A DNA stretch of 64,000 nt from Anthopleura xanthogrammica (GCA_964019055.1 OZ025215.1:3435001-3499000), one strand, 5' to 3'. Counted from the first letter of the stretch, positions 61,501 to 64,000 are shown. Numbers and translations are program-made. Notes: generated from the letters alone by a model not told the origin.

Positions 61501-63913
61501 AAAACGATCGGAGGCTAAAAGGATTTCCCTTTCGCCTAATTTTGACCCTGTTGTAAATTGTAAATTTATATGTTTTTGAAGCCGGAAATGGTAATAAAAT
61601 TAGTACTGTTGTTGTTGTTATTAAGAACTATAAATATATCGGTAACTTCTGGTGAGGTCATCCAAGTAATATTCAGCGCTTTCCATACGTCAGCTCACTG
61701 GTCTAACACAAAGCATTCAACAGAGGCTGAAAGGTTCAAATTTTAATCCTGTACCTTGAAACCTCGATTTAATGATTGTGTGTGACAACTGATGCCATGT
61801 ATGTATCGAAGGAGGTGAATAGTAGGGAAGGTAGCGACTTTATTTTAAGAGGGTGACACGTGACATTAACAAAAATCACTGACAAACTAGTGGATCTCAA
61901 AGGTCATCCTCATATTGATCAAATCTAAGAGTTCTTCGAAGAAATTGAAATCAGATTTTCGATCATCTGGGTAAAATCACGTGTCTATTGTTACAAGAAC
62001 CAAACGAAGCCACACAAAAACAAAAAAACAATAGTTCAAGGATGCAATTGGTTAAGGTAGGGTTAATTGTGTTCTTAAAAGTGGCTTTATTTATTACTGA
62101 AGTTTGATAAGAAATACCTTGACCACGCTGTTCTTTTTGTAGGACACCCAGCGTCGTCCGTCCAAACTGTACTTAACAATGTAACTCTTTACGAATTGGT
62201 TGTTGTGGCTACGACCTTGGGTGGCAATCTTGTAGATCTTTTTAAACCTTCTCAAGTCAAACTGAATCCATTCTCCACGTCTGTTTCTCCTGGCAGACCA
62301 TCCACCCATGTACCTGCCTCTTCGCTTGAGATGTAGACGAGCGAGCCATGGGGCATGGTATTTGTCCCATTGACTTGATGCTCTGATGTATCTGTTCGGT
62401 AGACGCTTGTTTGAGATACCACATGCAGCAGGCACGCGAGTTGGAGCTTTATCAAACACAAATCAAATTATTATGTCAACTGTAGAATAAAACGAAAGAA
62501 TATTTTATTTCTATATTTTAGTATAACTCACTGTATCGGCGACCGTACAGTTCCACTCTCATCGCGATACCACCACGCCAAGATTGTGGGTAGAAACGAA
62601 CATATCGAGCAGAGAAGGGTCGTAGACGGTGGAAAACCACGGAAGTCCTGTCTTTGTTGCCACGTAAACTCTGTAATAAATCATGCCGTTAAACATTTAG
62701 TTAAAAATTCCTTCAATTATTATCTACAGGTTTGAGTATAAAAAGAAAACAAAAATAAACTTACATAGATTCTTCTGCCAATTCCGTAGAACGGGAATCT
62801 TCGTCCGTCTCTGCTGTATCTCAGTCGGTATTTCCTCACCCACTGATTATAGTCTTGTCGTCCCTGGGTAGCAACACCAGTCACGAGGGCCAGTTTTCCA
62901 ATATCAATTTGTAGCCACTGACCATATTTACTAGGTCTAGGACACCACGCCCCTGCTTGTCCTCGTCGATATAAGTTGAGCCGGGCGTTTGCTGGTCTGT
63001 GTTTATGGTCCCACATGGAGGAGGCACTTAAAGCTGAGTCAGGAATACGCCCATCTTGAACTCCAAGGGCTCTGTTTCCTGAAATGTATCACAGTTTATC
63101 GCATTAATAGGTAATGATGTCTTCTATAAGTTTAAGATTTGGTCTTTTCACTCTTAAACATTGTTTTTTTACTGCGATCATTTTATTTTCTATTGTTGGT
63201 GCATAGTAGTTGGAGGTTGAGATCAACGACTTCTAACATACCAGCGTTTCGTCCATACAGCTCAAGTCTCATGGAAATATGACCTTTCCAGCGATAAGGG
63301 TGAACACGGATGCTTCTTGCTTTGATGTTTGGCCTCAGAACGTGTCGAACTATTCCATTGCGGTTCTTGTTTCCACGGAATATCTATGTTGCAAGAATTA
63401 AAGCAAATTGAATTAAAAATTTGGTAGCTGGCTTTAAGGCGTGCCCTGTACAACCCTCTGGGTCTTCAAAAAATCGAGGAGAAGGTGCTGCCTTAGTGTT
63501 CGAACCCTCTTTTTGTAAACTTTTCAAAACTAATTCCAAAAAACGTTTGCGCCCTTTTCTGAGACATTAAAAATATCTGTTGAACTACCCAAATTGGAGG
63601 AATAACGCAGATTGCTGAAACATTTCAAACAATGTAATGTGCATAGATAAAGTAATATTTTTGTAAAAGCAAAATATTTAGACAAGTCGTAACCCAATAC
63701 TTGTTCTCCAGGCATGCAAATTGATTGGACACAACCTATATATAAACCAAGTATAAGTTTTCTATGTACCATATTGCGACCACGTGATTTGTATCGGATA
63801 AAGTGTACGTTGTCCAAGCTGTATGTAATGTAGTAACTCGTGACCCATTGGTTGGCGTTCTGGCGACCTTGTGTTGCTATGGCTGTAACTTTTTTAGGAC
63901 GACGGAAATTCAC
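15293..63913 (-). CDS. Giant F5/8 type C (discoidin) repeat protein with C-terminal vWA domain, 5' incomplete
   Basis: Ninety-three coding exons can be placed by hand with GT-AG borders and consistent phase, from the partial domain R40 at the right edge down to a TAA stop at 15293-15295. They encode 40 tandem F5/8C domains of about 155 residues, a 14-residue acidic linker and one vWA domain, roughly 6,400 residues in this window. Each domain carries the discoidin core TQGRxDxNQWV and an ending like SHISMRLELYG. Domain-to-domain introns are phase 1 and introns within domains are phase 0, so each domain is a symmetric module. The start codon and any signal peptide lie beyond 64000. F5/8C and vWA domains are typical of secreted or surface adhesion and matrix proteins; no transmembrane segment is seen at the C-terminus. 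Function in adhesion, mucus, skeleton matrix or recognition is inference. The array could in principle be split into several transcripts, but I saw no internal stop, start signal or frame break that would require it. Confidence 0.85.
16674..16816. mobile_element. MITE, about 60-bp arms, in the vWA intron
   Basis: Arms 16674-16733 and 16757-16816 are complementary with few mismatches (TTTCCCGAATGCGCTTGAGT). Confidence 0.8.
16862..16902 (-). CDS. 41-nt microexon encoding an acidic Pro/Glu/Asp linker
   Basis: Good acceptor (cataatcag) and donor (gtaggtt) flank 41 nt that translate, in phase with R1 upstream, to DLQEDPPEDPPEDQ. It contains a 12-nt tandem repeat (Pro-Pro-Glu-Asp). It separates the basic F5/8C array from the vWA domain and is the only strongly acidic stretch seen in the protein. 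The following exon at 16411-16589 fits phase 0. Confidence 0.65.
17111..17814 (-). CDS. F5/8C domain R1 (last domain; mixed X4/Y4 class)
   Basis: Exons 17492-17814 (323 nt) and 17111-17252 (142 nt). Starts VPIGIEDGKIP, has NHGPHLARLNN, the core TQGRQDTNQWV and the end GLMGRRPG. It mixes X4 features (LARLNN, VGGWS) with Y4 features (ISKILTQGR). It is the C-terminal edge of the array and clearly diverged from inner copies. Confidence 0.85.
18050..18330. repeat. C-rich low-complexity stretch in intron
   Basis: A strand-asymmetric run rich in C tracts ends in a poly-C run at about 18311-18329. The minus-strand ORF over it is compositional. Confidence 0.6.
18443..19151 (-). CDS. F5/8C domain R2 (class Y3)
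   Basis: Exons 18823-19151 (329 nt) and 18443-18584 (142 nt). Start motif PCGISNGRLPNRY keeps the Cys that other Y3 domains replace by Ser, so it looks closer to the common ancestor of X3 and Y3. Core VTQGRSDTNQWV. The intron at 18585-18822 is A-rich low complexity with an AAAC run. Confidence 0.85.
19270..19979 (-). CDS. F5/8C domain R3 (class Y2, diverged)
   Basis: Exons 19657-19979 (323 nt) and 19270-19411 (142 nt). Motifs YLPLGVQDRRIPDSAL, RRGRRTGAWSSRHN, ATQGRQDANQWV and VLRGNRNRNSIV. It has SALSASS where inner Y2 domains have RAFSSSS. The acceptor at 19980 is set by the reading frame, since a nearer AG would break it. Confidence 0.85.
20094..21849 (-). CDS. F5/8C domain R4 (class Y1, three exons)
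   Basis: Exons 21647-21849 (203 nt), 21121-21264 (144 nt) and 20094-20235 (142 nt). Class-1 start ALGMQSGRIRNNQIRASS; core ATQGRQNADQWV; end HISMRLELYGRNA. The third exon begins FNANRNRNS, as in Y1. Its 885-nt second intron holds a tRNA-Ile gene on the opposite strand. Confidence 0.87.
20434..20506 (+). tRNA. tRNA-Ile (anticodon AAT)
   Basis: A 73-nt cloverleaf: acceptor stem GGTCCGT with ACGGACC, D arm GCTC/GAGC, anticodon loop CTAATAA, T arm ATGGG/CCCAT with loop TTCGAGC, and discriminator A. Only wobble pairs weaken the anticodon stem. Intact A and B boxes suggest it can be transcribed. It lies in an intron of the giant gene, antisense to it. Confidence 0.93.
21925..22550 (-). CDS. F5/8C domain R5 (class Y4)
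   Basis: Exons 22228-22550 (323 nt) and 21925-22066 (142 nt). Motifs ALPLGVEDGKIPSLAIR, GPSRARLNTVRRG, SKILTQGRQDTNQWV, and VFLGNSDRNTVAVRGLRP in the second exon. Only 75 nt separate it from R4. Confidence 0.88.
22864..23408 (-). CDS. F5/8C domain R6 (class Y3)
   Basis: Exons 23080-23408 (329 nt) and 22864-23005 (142 nt), parted by a 74-nt intron. Start FPSGISNGRLPNRYI, where Ser replaces the X3 Cys; core VTQGRSDANQWV; second exon VFPGNRDRNSLKEN. Confidence 0.88.
23500..24118 (-). CDS. F5/8C domain R7 (class Y2)
   Basis: Exons 23796-24118 (323 nt) and 23500-23641 (142 nt). Motifs LPLGIEDRRIPERAFSSSS, RRGRRTGAWSSRHN, ARVTGIATQGRQDANQWV, second exon IFRGNRNRNSIV. Antisense ORFs over this exon are shadows of its arginine-rich coding. 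Confidence 0.88.
24477..25377 (-). CDS. F5/8C domain R8 (class Y1, three exons)
   Basis: Exons 25181-25377 (197 nt), 24955-25098 (144 nt) and 24477-24618 (142 nt). Start FRALGMQSGRIRNNQ; core AVATQGRQNANQWVTRYY; third exon IFAANRNRNTVVRRRIRP, the Y1 mark. First member of the regular inner array after the diverged tail R1-R4. Confidence 0.88.
25463..25600. mobile_element. 138-bp MITE
   Basis: TATAGACCCCTT and GGAGGGCAAAACAA pair with TTGTTTTGCCCTCC and AAGGGGTCTATA on the right. Confidence 0.8.
25697..26407 (-). CDS. F5/8C domain R9 (class X4)
   Basis: Exons 26085-26407 (323 nt) and 25697-25838 (142 nt). Motifs LGLEDGKIPNYAIRASS, NHAPYLARLNNVRRG, GIRTQGRQDTNQWV; second exon VFLANSDRNTVVTRQLRP. 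The 815-nt intron to R10 (26408-27222) shows nothing recognisable. Confidence 0.88.
27223..27956 (-). CDS. F5/8C domain R10 (class X3)
   Basis: Exons 27628-27956 (329 nt) and 27223-27364 (142 nt). Start PCGISNKRLPNRYI with the X3 Cys; RRGRYMGGWSARRN; core ATQGRSHANQFV, where Gln-Trp becomes Gln-Phe; second exon VLPGNRDRNTVK. The intron just upstream is nearly identical at its 3' end to that of R18, marking a recent duplication. Confidence 0.88.
28341..28559. mobile_element. 219-bp MITE with CAGCGCGA ends
   Basis: CAGCGCGACGCGCAAAGGTA at the left is complementary to the right end with two mismatches; inner CATACTTCTATGCAC also pairs. Confidence 0.75.
28618..29168 (-). CDS. F5/8C domain R11 (class X2)
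   Basis: Exons 28849-29168 (320 nt) and 28618-28756 (139 nt). Motifs SLPLGVQDGRIPDSALSASS, NLYRRGQAGAWCPRPSKYG, ATQGRQDYSQWV. The second exon has one codon fewer than the 142-nt norm. Confidence 0.88.
29734..31259 (-). CDS. F5/8C domain R12 (class X1, three exons)
   Basis: Exons 31069-31259 (191 nt), 30597-30740 (144 nt) and 29734-29875 (142 nt). Start ALGMQSGRIRNNQ; core AVATQGRQNANQWV; third exon VFRGNKNRNGIVRHILRP, the X1 mark. The second intron (29876-30596) contains a perfect inverted-repeat MITE. Confidence 0.87.
30367..30559. mobile_element. MITE with perfect 49-bp terminal inverted repeats
   Basis: 30367-30415 and 30511-30559 are exactly complementary (starts CATTATAAATTTTGCTACTA). 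The 95-bp core has no ORF. Confidence 0.88.
31373..31974 (-). CDS. F5/8C domain R13 (class Y4)
   Basis: Exons 31652-31974 (323 nt) and 31373-31514 (142 nt). Motifs YVLPLGIEDKKIPSRAIR, GPSRARLNTVRQG, SKILTQGRQDTNQWV; second exon VFLGNTDRNTIAARFLKP. Confidence 0.88.
32123..32958 (-). CDS. F5/8C domain R14 (class Y3)
   Basis: Exons 32630-32958 (329 nt) and 32123-32264 (142 nt). Start IFPSGISNGRLPNKYI; core VTQGRSDTNQWV; second exon VFPGNRDRNSLKENCF has an unusual Cys. The 861-nt intron upstream (32959-33819) shows nothing recognisable. Confidence 0.88.
33820..34565 (-). CDS. F5/8C domain R15 (class Y2)
   Basis: Exons 34243-34565 (323 nt) and 33820-33961 (142 nt). Motifs RLPLGVEDRRIPDRAFSSSS, RTGAWSSRHNRHG, ATQGRQDANQWV; second exon IFPANRNRNFIVYNRF. 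Confidence 0.88.
34654..36136 (-). CDS. F5/8C domain R16 (class Y1, three exons)
   Basis: Exons 35940-36136 (197 nt), 35147-35290 (144 nt) and 34654-34795 (142 nt). Start KALGMQSGRIRNNQIRASS; core AVATQGRQNANQWVTSYY; third exon IFNANRNRNTVIRRKIRP. The first intron carries a composite inverted-repeat element at 35527-35835. Confidence 0.87.
35527..35835. mobile_element. Composite inverted-repeat element, copy 2
   Basis: Block with ACAATTATTGGATGAGG to CAATAATTG, then a spacer matching the reverse of 8990-9010, then a perfect hairpin of 32-bp arms (35767-35833, CTCGACATGATAAATGTATT). Related to 8869-9142. Confidence 0.75.
36495..37294 (-). CDS. F5/8C domain R17 (class X4)
   Basis: Exons 36972-37294 (323 nt) and 36495-36636 (142 nt). 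Motifs LGLEDGKIPNYAIKASS, NHAPYLARLNNVRRG, AIRTQGRQDTNQWV; second exon VFQGNSDRNTVVTRRLRP. Confidence 0.88.
37474..38453 (-). CDS. F5/8C domain R18 (class X3)
   Basis: Exons 38125-38453 (329 nt) and 37474-37615 (142 nt). Start PCGISNKRLPNRYI; core ATQGRSHTNQFV; second exon VLPGNRDHKSVKQNVF. The intron between the exons holds a 189-bp inverted-repeat element. Very close to R10 in exons and in part of the flanking intron. Confidence 0.88.
37866..38054. mobile_element. 189-bp MITE, long hairpin
   Basis: TACACCTACTTGCA, GTCATACAACATTTGA and AGGAATAAATTAAAAGTACA each pair with complements in mirror order. Few mismatches, so a young insertion. Confidence 0.85.
38587..39415 (-). CDS. F5/8C domain R19 (class X2)
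   Basis: Exons 39096-39415 (320 nt) and 38587-38728 (142 nt). Motifs LGVEDGRIRDSALSASS, RRGQAGAWCPRPSKYG, VATQGRQDISQWV; second exon SFRGNKDKTSVVFHRL. Confidence 0.88.
39523..40243 (-). CDS. F5/8C domain R20 (class X1, three exons)
   Basis: Exons 40056-40243 (188 nt), 39785-39928 (144 nt) and 39523-39664 (142 nt). Start ALGMQSGRIRNNQ; core ATQGRQNANQWV preceded by an unusual Ser (AVASQGRQ is read here); third exon VFRGNRNRNGIVRHVLKP. Confidence 0.87.
40312..40852 (-). CDS. F5/8C domain R21 (class Y4)
   Basis: Exons 40530-40852 (323 nt) and 40312-40453 (142 nt), intron only 76 nt. Motifs YVLPLGIEDGRIRSKAIR, GPSRARLNTVRRG, SKILTQGRQDTNQWV; second exon VFLGNRDRNTVMIRHLRP. Confidence 0.88.
41184..41730 (-). 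CDS. F5/8C domain R22 (class Y3)
   Basis: Exons 41396-41730 (335 nt) and 41184-41325 (142 nt). Start IFPSGISNGRLPNKYI; core VTQGRSDANQWV. The acceptor is a tandem NAGNAG (TAGCAG), so the exon may also end at 41727; both choices keep frame and change one Ala. Confidence 0.87.
41790..42203. mobile_element. 414-bp element with 18-bp perfect TIR
   Basis: TACCTTATTATAGGAAAT at 41790 is complementary to 42186-42203, and the next bases (CAACGAAATTAA) also largely pair. No ORF. Confidence 0.7.
42384..43078 (-). CDS. F5/8C domain R23 (class Y2)
   Basis: Exons 42756-43078 (323 nt) and 42384-42525 (142 nt). Motifs RLPLGVQDRRIPDRAFSSSS, RTGAWSSRHNKHG, ATQGRQDANQWV; second exon IFRANRNRNSIVYNRF. Confidence 0.88.
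43160..44164 (-). CDS. F5/8C domain R24 (class Y1, three exons)
   Basis: Exons 43968-44164 (197 nt), 43696-43839 (144 nt) and 43160-43301 (142 nt). Start ALGMQNGRIRNNQIRASS; core AVATQGRQNANQWV; third exon IFAANRNRNSVVLRRLRP. Confidence 0.88.
44481..45406 (-). CDS. F5/8C domain R25 (class X4)
   Basis: Exons 45084-45406 (323 nt) and 44481-44622 (142 nt). Motifs IPLGLQDGTIPNYAIRASS, NHAPYLARLNNVRRG, GIRTQGRQDTNQWV; second exon VFLANSDRNTVVTRQLRP, identical over this stretch to R9. The intron has a tandem duplication at 44668-44799. Confidence 0.88.
44668..44799. repeat. Tandem duplication, about 87-bp period
   Basis: CAGTATTGATTGTACATGAG...TTCATYTGAGTGTTG occurs twice, 87 bp apart. Confidence 0.85.
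45583..46199 (-). CDS. F5/8C domain R26 (class X3)
   Basis: Exons 45871-46199 (329 nt) and 45583-45724 (142 nt). Start SCGISNKRLPNRYI; core ATQGRSHTNQFV; second exon VLPGNRDQKSVKENLLEP. The 697-nt intron upstream (46200-46896) shows only a short motif shared with two other introns. Confidence 0.88.
46897..48071 (-). CDS. F5/8C domain R27 (class X2)
   Basis: Exons 47752-48071 (320 nt) and 46897-47038 (142 nt). Motifs SLPLGVEDGRIPDSALSASS, RRGQAGAWCPRPSRYG, ATQGRQDHSQWV; second exon SFRGNRNRNSVVYHRL. The internal intron carries a tRNA-derived SINE. Confidence 0.88.
47275..47495 (+). mobile_element. tRNA-derived SINE
   Basis: The head has an A-box-like GTAGCGGTGAGAGCG and a B-box-like ATTCGAGTTC, followed by a body (TCGGTTTCGTATGTGAGTA, TTTTCAGGTTCTCCTCCCTC) shared with 54955-55085. 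Short, intronic, non-coding. Confidence 0.65.
48429..49112 (-). CDS. F5/8C domain R28 (class X1, three exons)
   Basis: Exons 48925-49112 (188 nt), 48704-48847 (144 nt) and 48429-48570 (142 nt); compact, with 77- and 133-nt introns. Start ALGMQNGRIRNNQ; core AVATQGRQNANQWV; third exon IFRGNKNRNGIVRHILKP. Confidence 0.88.
49189..49786 (-). CDS. F5/8C domain R29 (class Y4)
   Basis: Exons 49464-49786 (323 nt) and 49189-49330 (142 nt). Motifs ELPMGVEDGLIPSRNIR, GPSNARLNTVRRG, SKILTQGRQDANQWV; second exon VFPANSDRNTVVIRRLRP. Confidence 0.88.
49935..50609 (-). CDS. F5/8C domain R30 (class Y3)
   Basis: Exons 50281-50609 (329 nt) and 49935-50076 (142 nt). Start IFPSGISNGRLPNRYI; core VTQGRSDANQWV; second exon VFPANRDRNSLKENYF. 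The first exon has no longer ORF by itself in a six-frame search because an in-frame stop follows its acceptor side, but borders and frame are clear. Confidence 0.86.
50898..50967 (+). other. tRNA-like sequence, probably pseudo-tRNA or SINE head
   Basis: A box TAGCTCAGTGGTAGAGC and B box GGTTCGATTCC are excellent, and the D and T arms fold, but the anticodon and acceptor stems do not pair. It may still recruit Pol III. Confidence 0.55.
51132..51748 (-). CDS. F5/8C domain R31 (class Y2)
   Basis: Exons 51426-51748 (323 nt) and 51132-51273 (142 nt). Motifs RLPLGVQDRRIPDRAFSSSS, RTGAWSSRHNRHG, ATQGRQDANQWV; second exon starts TFRANRNRNSIVYNRF, Thr replacing the usual Val or Ile. Confidence 0.88.
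52073..53208 (-). CDS. F5/8C domain R32 (class Y1, three exons)
   Basis: Exons 53015-53208 (194 nt), 52500-52643 (144 nt) and 52073-52214 (142 nt). Start ALGMQNGRIRNNQIRASS; core AVATQGRQNANQWV; third exon IFKANRNRNSVVLRRLRP. The first intron holds a MITE at 52744-52931. Confidence 0.88.
52744..52931. mobile_element. 188-bp MITE with inner palindrome
   Basis: TTAGTAAAAACCTACTAAT pairs with ATTAGTAGGTTTTTTCTAA; an inner hairpin GCTACTAG...CTAGTAGC spans about 52840-52878. Confidence 0.7.
53305..53605. repeat. Dispersed repeat, copy 2
   Basis: Same family and orientation as 11325-11632, with small deletions. Confidence 0.75.
53836..54725 (-). CDS. F5/8C domain R33 (class X4)
   Basis: Exons 54403-54725 (323 nt) and 53836-53983 (148 nt; two codons longer than usual at the 3' end, coding extra Arg/Lys-rich residues). 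Motifs IPLGMEDRTIPNYAIRASS, NHAPYLARINNVRRG, GIRTQGRQDTNQWV. The 1.37 kb intron upstream carries a SINE tail, AT microsatellites and a Crypton-like element. Confidence 0.87.
54947..55090 (+). mobile_element. 5'-truncated SINE copy
   Basis: Matches the body and tail of the SINE at 47275 from CTCGG on, including CCGGTTTTTCCTCCCTCCTT, but lacks the tRNA head. Confidence 0.6.
55145..55227. repeat. AAT/ATT microsatellite, self-complementary
   Basis: AAT runs alternate with ATT runs, forming hairpin-capable AT repeats next to the element at 55228. Confidence 0.85.
55228..55936 (+). mobile_element. 709-bp element with 20-bp perfect TIR and Crypton-like ORF
   Basis: GTTATATAGCTAATCATTTT at 55228 is exactly complementary to 55917-55936. 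It encloses the ORF at 55274-55747. A further hairpin (CTTAATGACTG...CAGTCATTAAG) lies just outside at 55944-55977. Confidence 0.65.
55274..55747 (+). CDS. Crypton/KIAA1958-like N-terminal fragment
   Basis: 157 codons from ATG 55274. RFSSLSSEEIQTLVDNKDSE and NTKKATKNAIATLVAF match the N-terminal region I know from the KIAA1958/ZMYM/DUF3504 family, derived from Crypton tyrosine recombinases and abundant in corals. No catalytic recombinase part follows. It is antisense to the host gene, in the R33-R34 intron. Likely a decayed or non-autonomous remnant. Confidence 0.5.
   Translation: MIDAHVILVKSNCIPTGIQVPSARDQNVRNQWGDIMNQSETSMLLKVMSRSHAKIFPARVKMEPKTKKQRFSSLSSEEIQTLVDNKDSENTKKATKNAIATLVAFSDETGHENPERLAKQELDDLSAITCTDAEFCFPKSRNSDFSSRGFFRCKCDP
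56097..56705 (-). CDS. F5/8C domain R34 (class X3)
   Basis: Exons 56377-56705 (329 nt) and 56097-56238 (142 nt). Start LPCGISNKRLPNRYI; core ATQGRSHNNQFV; second exon VLPGNRDRNTVKQNLFNP. Confidence 0.88.
56871..57634 (-). CDS. F5/8C domain R35 (class X2)
   Basis: Exons 57315-57634 (320 nt) and 56871-57009 (139 nt, one codon short as in R11 and R39). Motifs LPLGVEDGRIADSALSASS, RRGQAGAWCPRPSKYG, VATQGRQDYSQWV; second exon SFRGNKDRTSVVFHRL. Confidence 0.88.
57706..57878. mobile_element. Imperfect inverted-repeat element
   Basis: TTTTCAATATTCTGCGAACTC pairs imperfectly with GAGTTCTTAGAATATTGAGAA. No ORF. Confidence 0.5.
58185..59528 (-). CDS. F5/8C domain R36 (class X1, three exons)
   Basis: Exons 59335-59528 (194 nt; a TAGCAG tandem acceptor also allows 59531), 59077-59220 (144 nt) and 58185-58326 (142 nt). 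Start ALGMQSGRIRNNQ; core AVATQGRQNANQWV; third exon IFRGNKNRNGIVRHVLRP. The 750-nt second intron contains an unrelated 150-codon ORF. Confidence 0.87.
58376..58400. repeat. GGAT microsatellite
   Basis: Six GGAT units, followed by GGAAG and GAAT runs. The hydrophobic minus-strand ORFs over it are artefacts. Confidence 0.85.
58519..58971 (-). CDS. Unrecognised 150-codon ORF inside an intron
   Basis: Open from ATG 58971 to a stop at 58519 on the same strand as the giant gene. It has normal amino-acid mix, no low complexity, and segments such as YKEYRSIIGDLSAIFSAG and DIIQFYALYAVSVLQF that look like folded helices, but no family is recognised. No splice sites tie it to the host gene. It could be a retrogene fragment, transposon gene piece or chance. 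Confidence 0.35.
   Translation of the reverse strand: MRHHVLAAIIQLGLPVVRWQNNKMPFLSEIEFLLMSSRDGAKPLLTTYKEYRSIIGDLSAIFSAGITDRDIIQFYALYAVSVLQFPHRNVVPGSTCGGRDVADLLKPGFTKQSIFSLFAHVCICKDFPNAQDITKLPKILLGLSLDDLTF
59650..59745 (-). mobile_element. tRNA-derived SINE head
   Basis: On the minus strand it reads a tRNA-like GACGTAGCGATAGTGCA, CGCCTCCGGTCTTGAG and TTTGATTCCTGG (degenerate B box), then GACGCGACATTACGGACATG. Fits a SINE. Confidence 0.5.
60111..60893 (-). CDS. F5/8C domain R37 (class X4)
   Basis: Exons 60571-60893 (323 nt) and 60111-60252 (142 nt). Motifs IPLGMEDRTIPNYSIRASS, NHAPYLARLNNVRRG, GIRTQGRQDTNQWV; second exon VFLGNSNRNSIVTRRLRP. Shares MEDRTIPNY with R33, fitting the adjacent X-X tetrads being a recent duplication. 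Confidence 0.88.
61307..62446 (-). CDS. F5/8C domain R38 (class X3)
   Basis: Exons 62118-62446 (329 nt) and 61307-61448 (142 nt). Start PAACGISNKRLPNRYI; core ATQGRSHNNQFV; second exon VLPGNRNRNTVKVNLFNP. The 669-nt internal intron shows nothing recognisable. Confidence 0.88.
62532..63078 (-). CDS. F5/8C domain R39 (class X2)
   Basis: Exons 62765-63078 (314 nt, two codons shorter at the start) and 62532-62670 (139 nt). Motifs ALGVQDGRIPDSALSASS, RRGQAGAWCPRPSKYG, VATQGRQDYNQWV; second exon SLRGNKDRTSVVFHRL. Confidence 0.88.
63242..63913 (-). CDS. F5/8C domain R40 (class X1), first exon outside the window
   Basis: Exons 63770-63913 (144 nt) and 63242-63383 (142 nt). Core AIATQGRQNANQWVTSYY; last exon IFRGNKNRNGIVRHVLRP. 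The first exon of this three-exon domain should lie right of 64000, so the gene continues past the window edge. Confidence 0.87.
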
Positions 63914-64000
63914 CTAAAAAGGCAAAAAGTAAATAAATGTTTTTATTAAATATTTTTTCCCTCAAGGTGTACATACTTATTTCAATAAAATTGGTCACCA

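Noticed and set aside
15293..63913. Several separate F5/8C genes in tandem
   Set aside because: No start, signal peptide, stop or phase break separates the domains; each junction is phase 1 to phase 1.

Overview
Eukaryotic, AT-rich, intron-rich DNA with tRNA-derived repeats, many small inverted-repeat transposons and wrecked PolB elements. The extracellular domain style (F5/8 type C plus vWA) and the repeat types fit a cnidarian, most likely a coral or anemone. The organism is inferred, not proven.

Layout. (1) 1-8,200, plus strand: wreckage of a Polinton-like element family. It holds fragments of a protein-primed type B DNA polymerase (exonuclease motifs at 6.4 and 7.2 kb, polymerase motifs at 3.7-4.1 kb), C2H2 zinc-finger exons in several copies, a RING-like exon, and two copies of a small protein that looks like a bacterial-type nuclease. 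A 1.5 kb TTAA-flanked transposon sits inside (1320-2825). (2) 8,200-15,292: gene-poor spacer with inverted-repeat elements, a 57-bp minisatellite and a dispersed repeat. (3) 15,293 to the right edge, minus strand: one giant gene, 93 coding exons visible, open at its 5' end. It encodes at least 40 tandem F5/8 type C (discoidin) domains, then a short acidic Pro/Glu/Asp linker and a C-terminal von Willebrand factor A domain, about 6,400 residues in view. I found no stop or frame break across the joins, and nearly every exon has GT-AG borders with matching phase.

The main discovery is the order of the 40 domains. They fall into eight classes forming two tetrads, X (X1-X2-X3-X4) and Y (Y1-Y2-Y3-Y4), read 5' to 3' as X X Y X Y X Y X Y Y'. 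This is a higher-order repeat inside a coding gene, like alpha-satellite organisation but in exons. Each tetrad has one three-exon domain and three two-exon domains, and every domain is a phase 1-1 module. The domains are arginine-rich and almost free of cysteine, and the vWA domain has lost most of its metal-binding (MIDAS) residues. The product is probably a long extracellular adhesive or matrix fibre; that function is inference. Domains are numbered R1 to R40 from the C-terminal end (left to right here). Introns carry a tRNA-Ile gene, SINE pieces, MITEs and a Crypton-like ORF.
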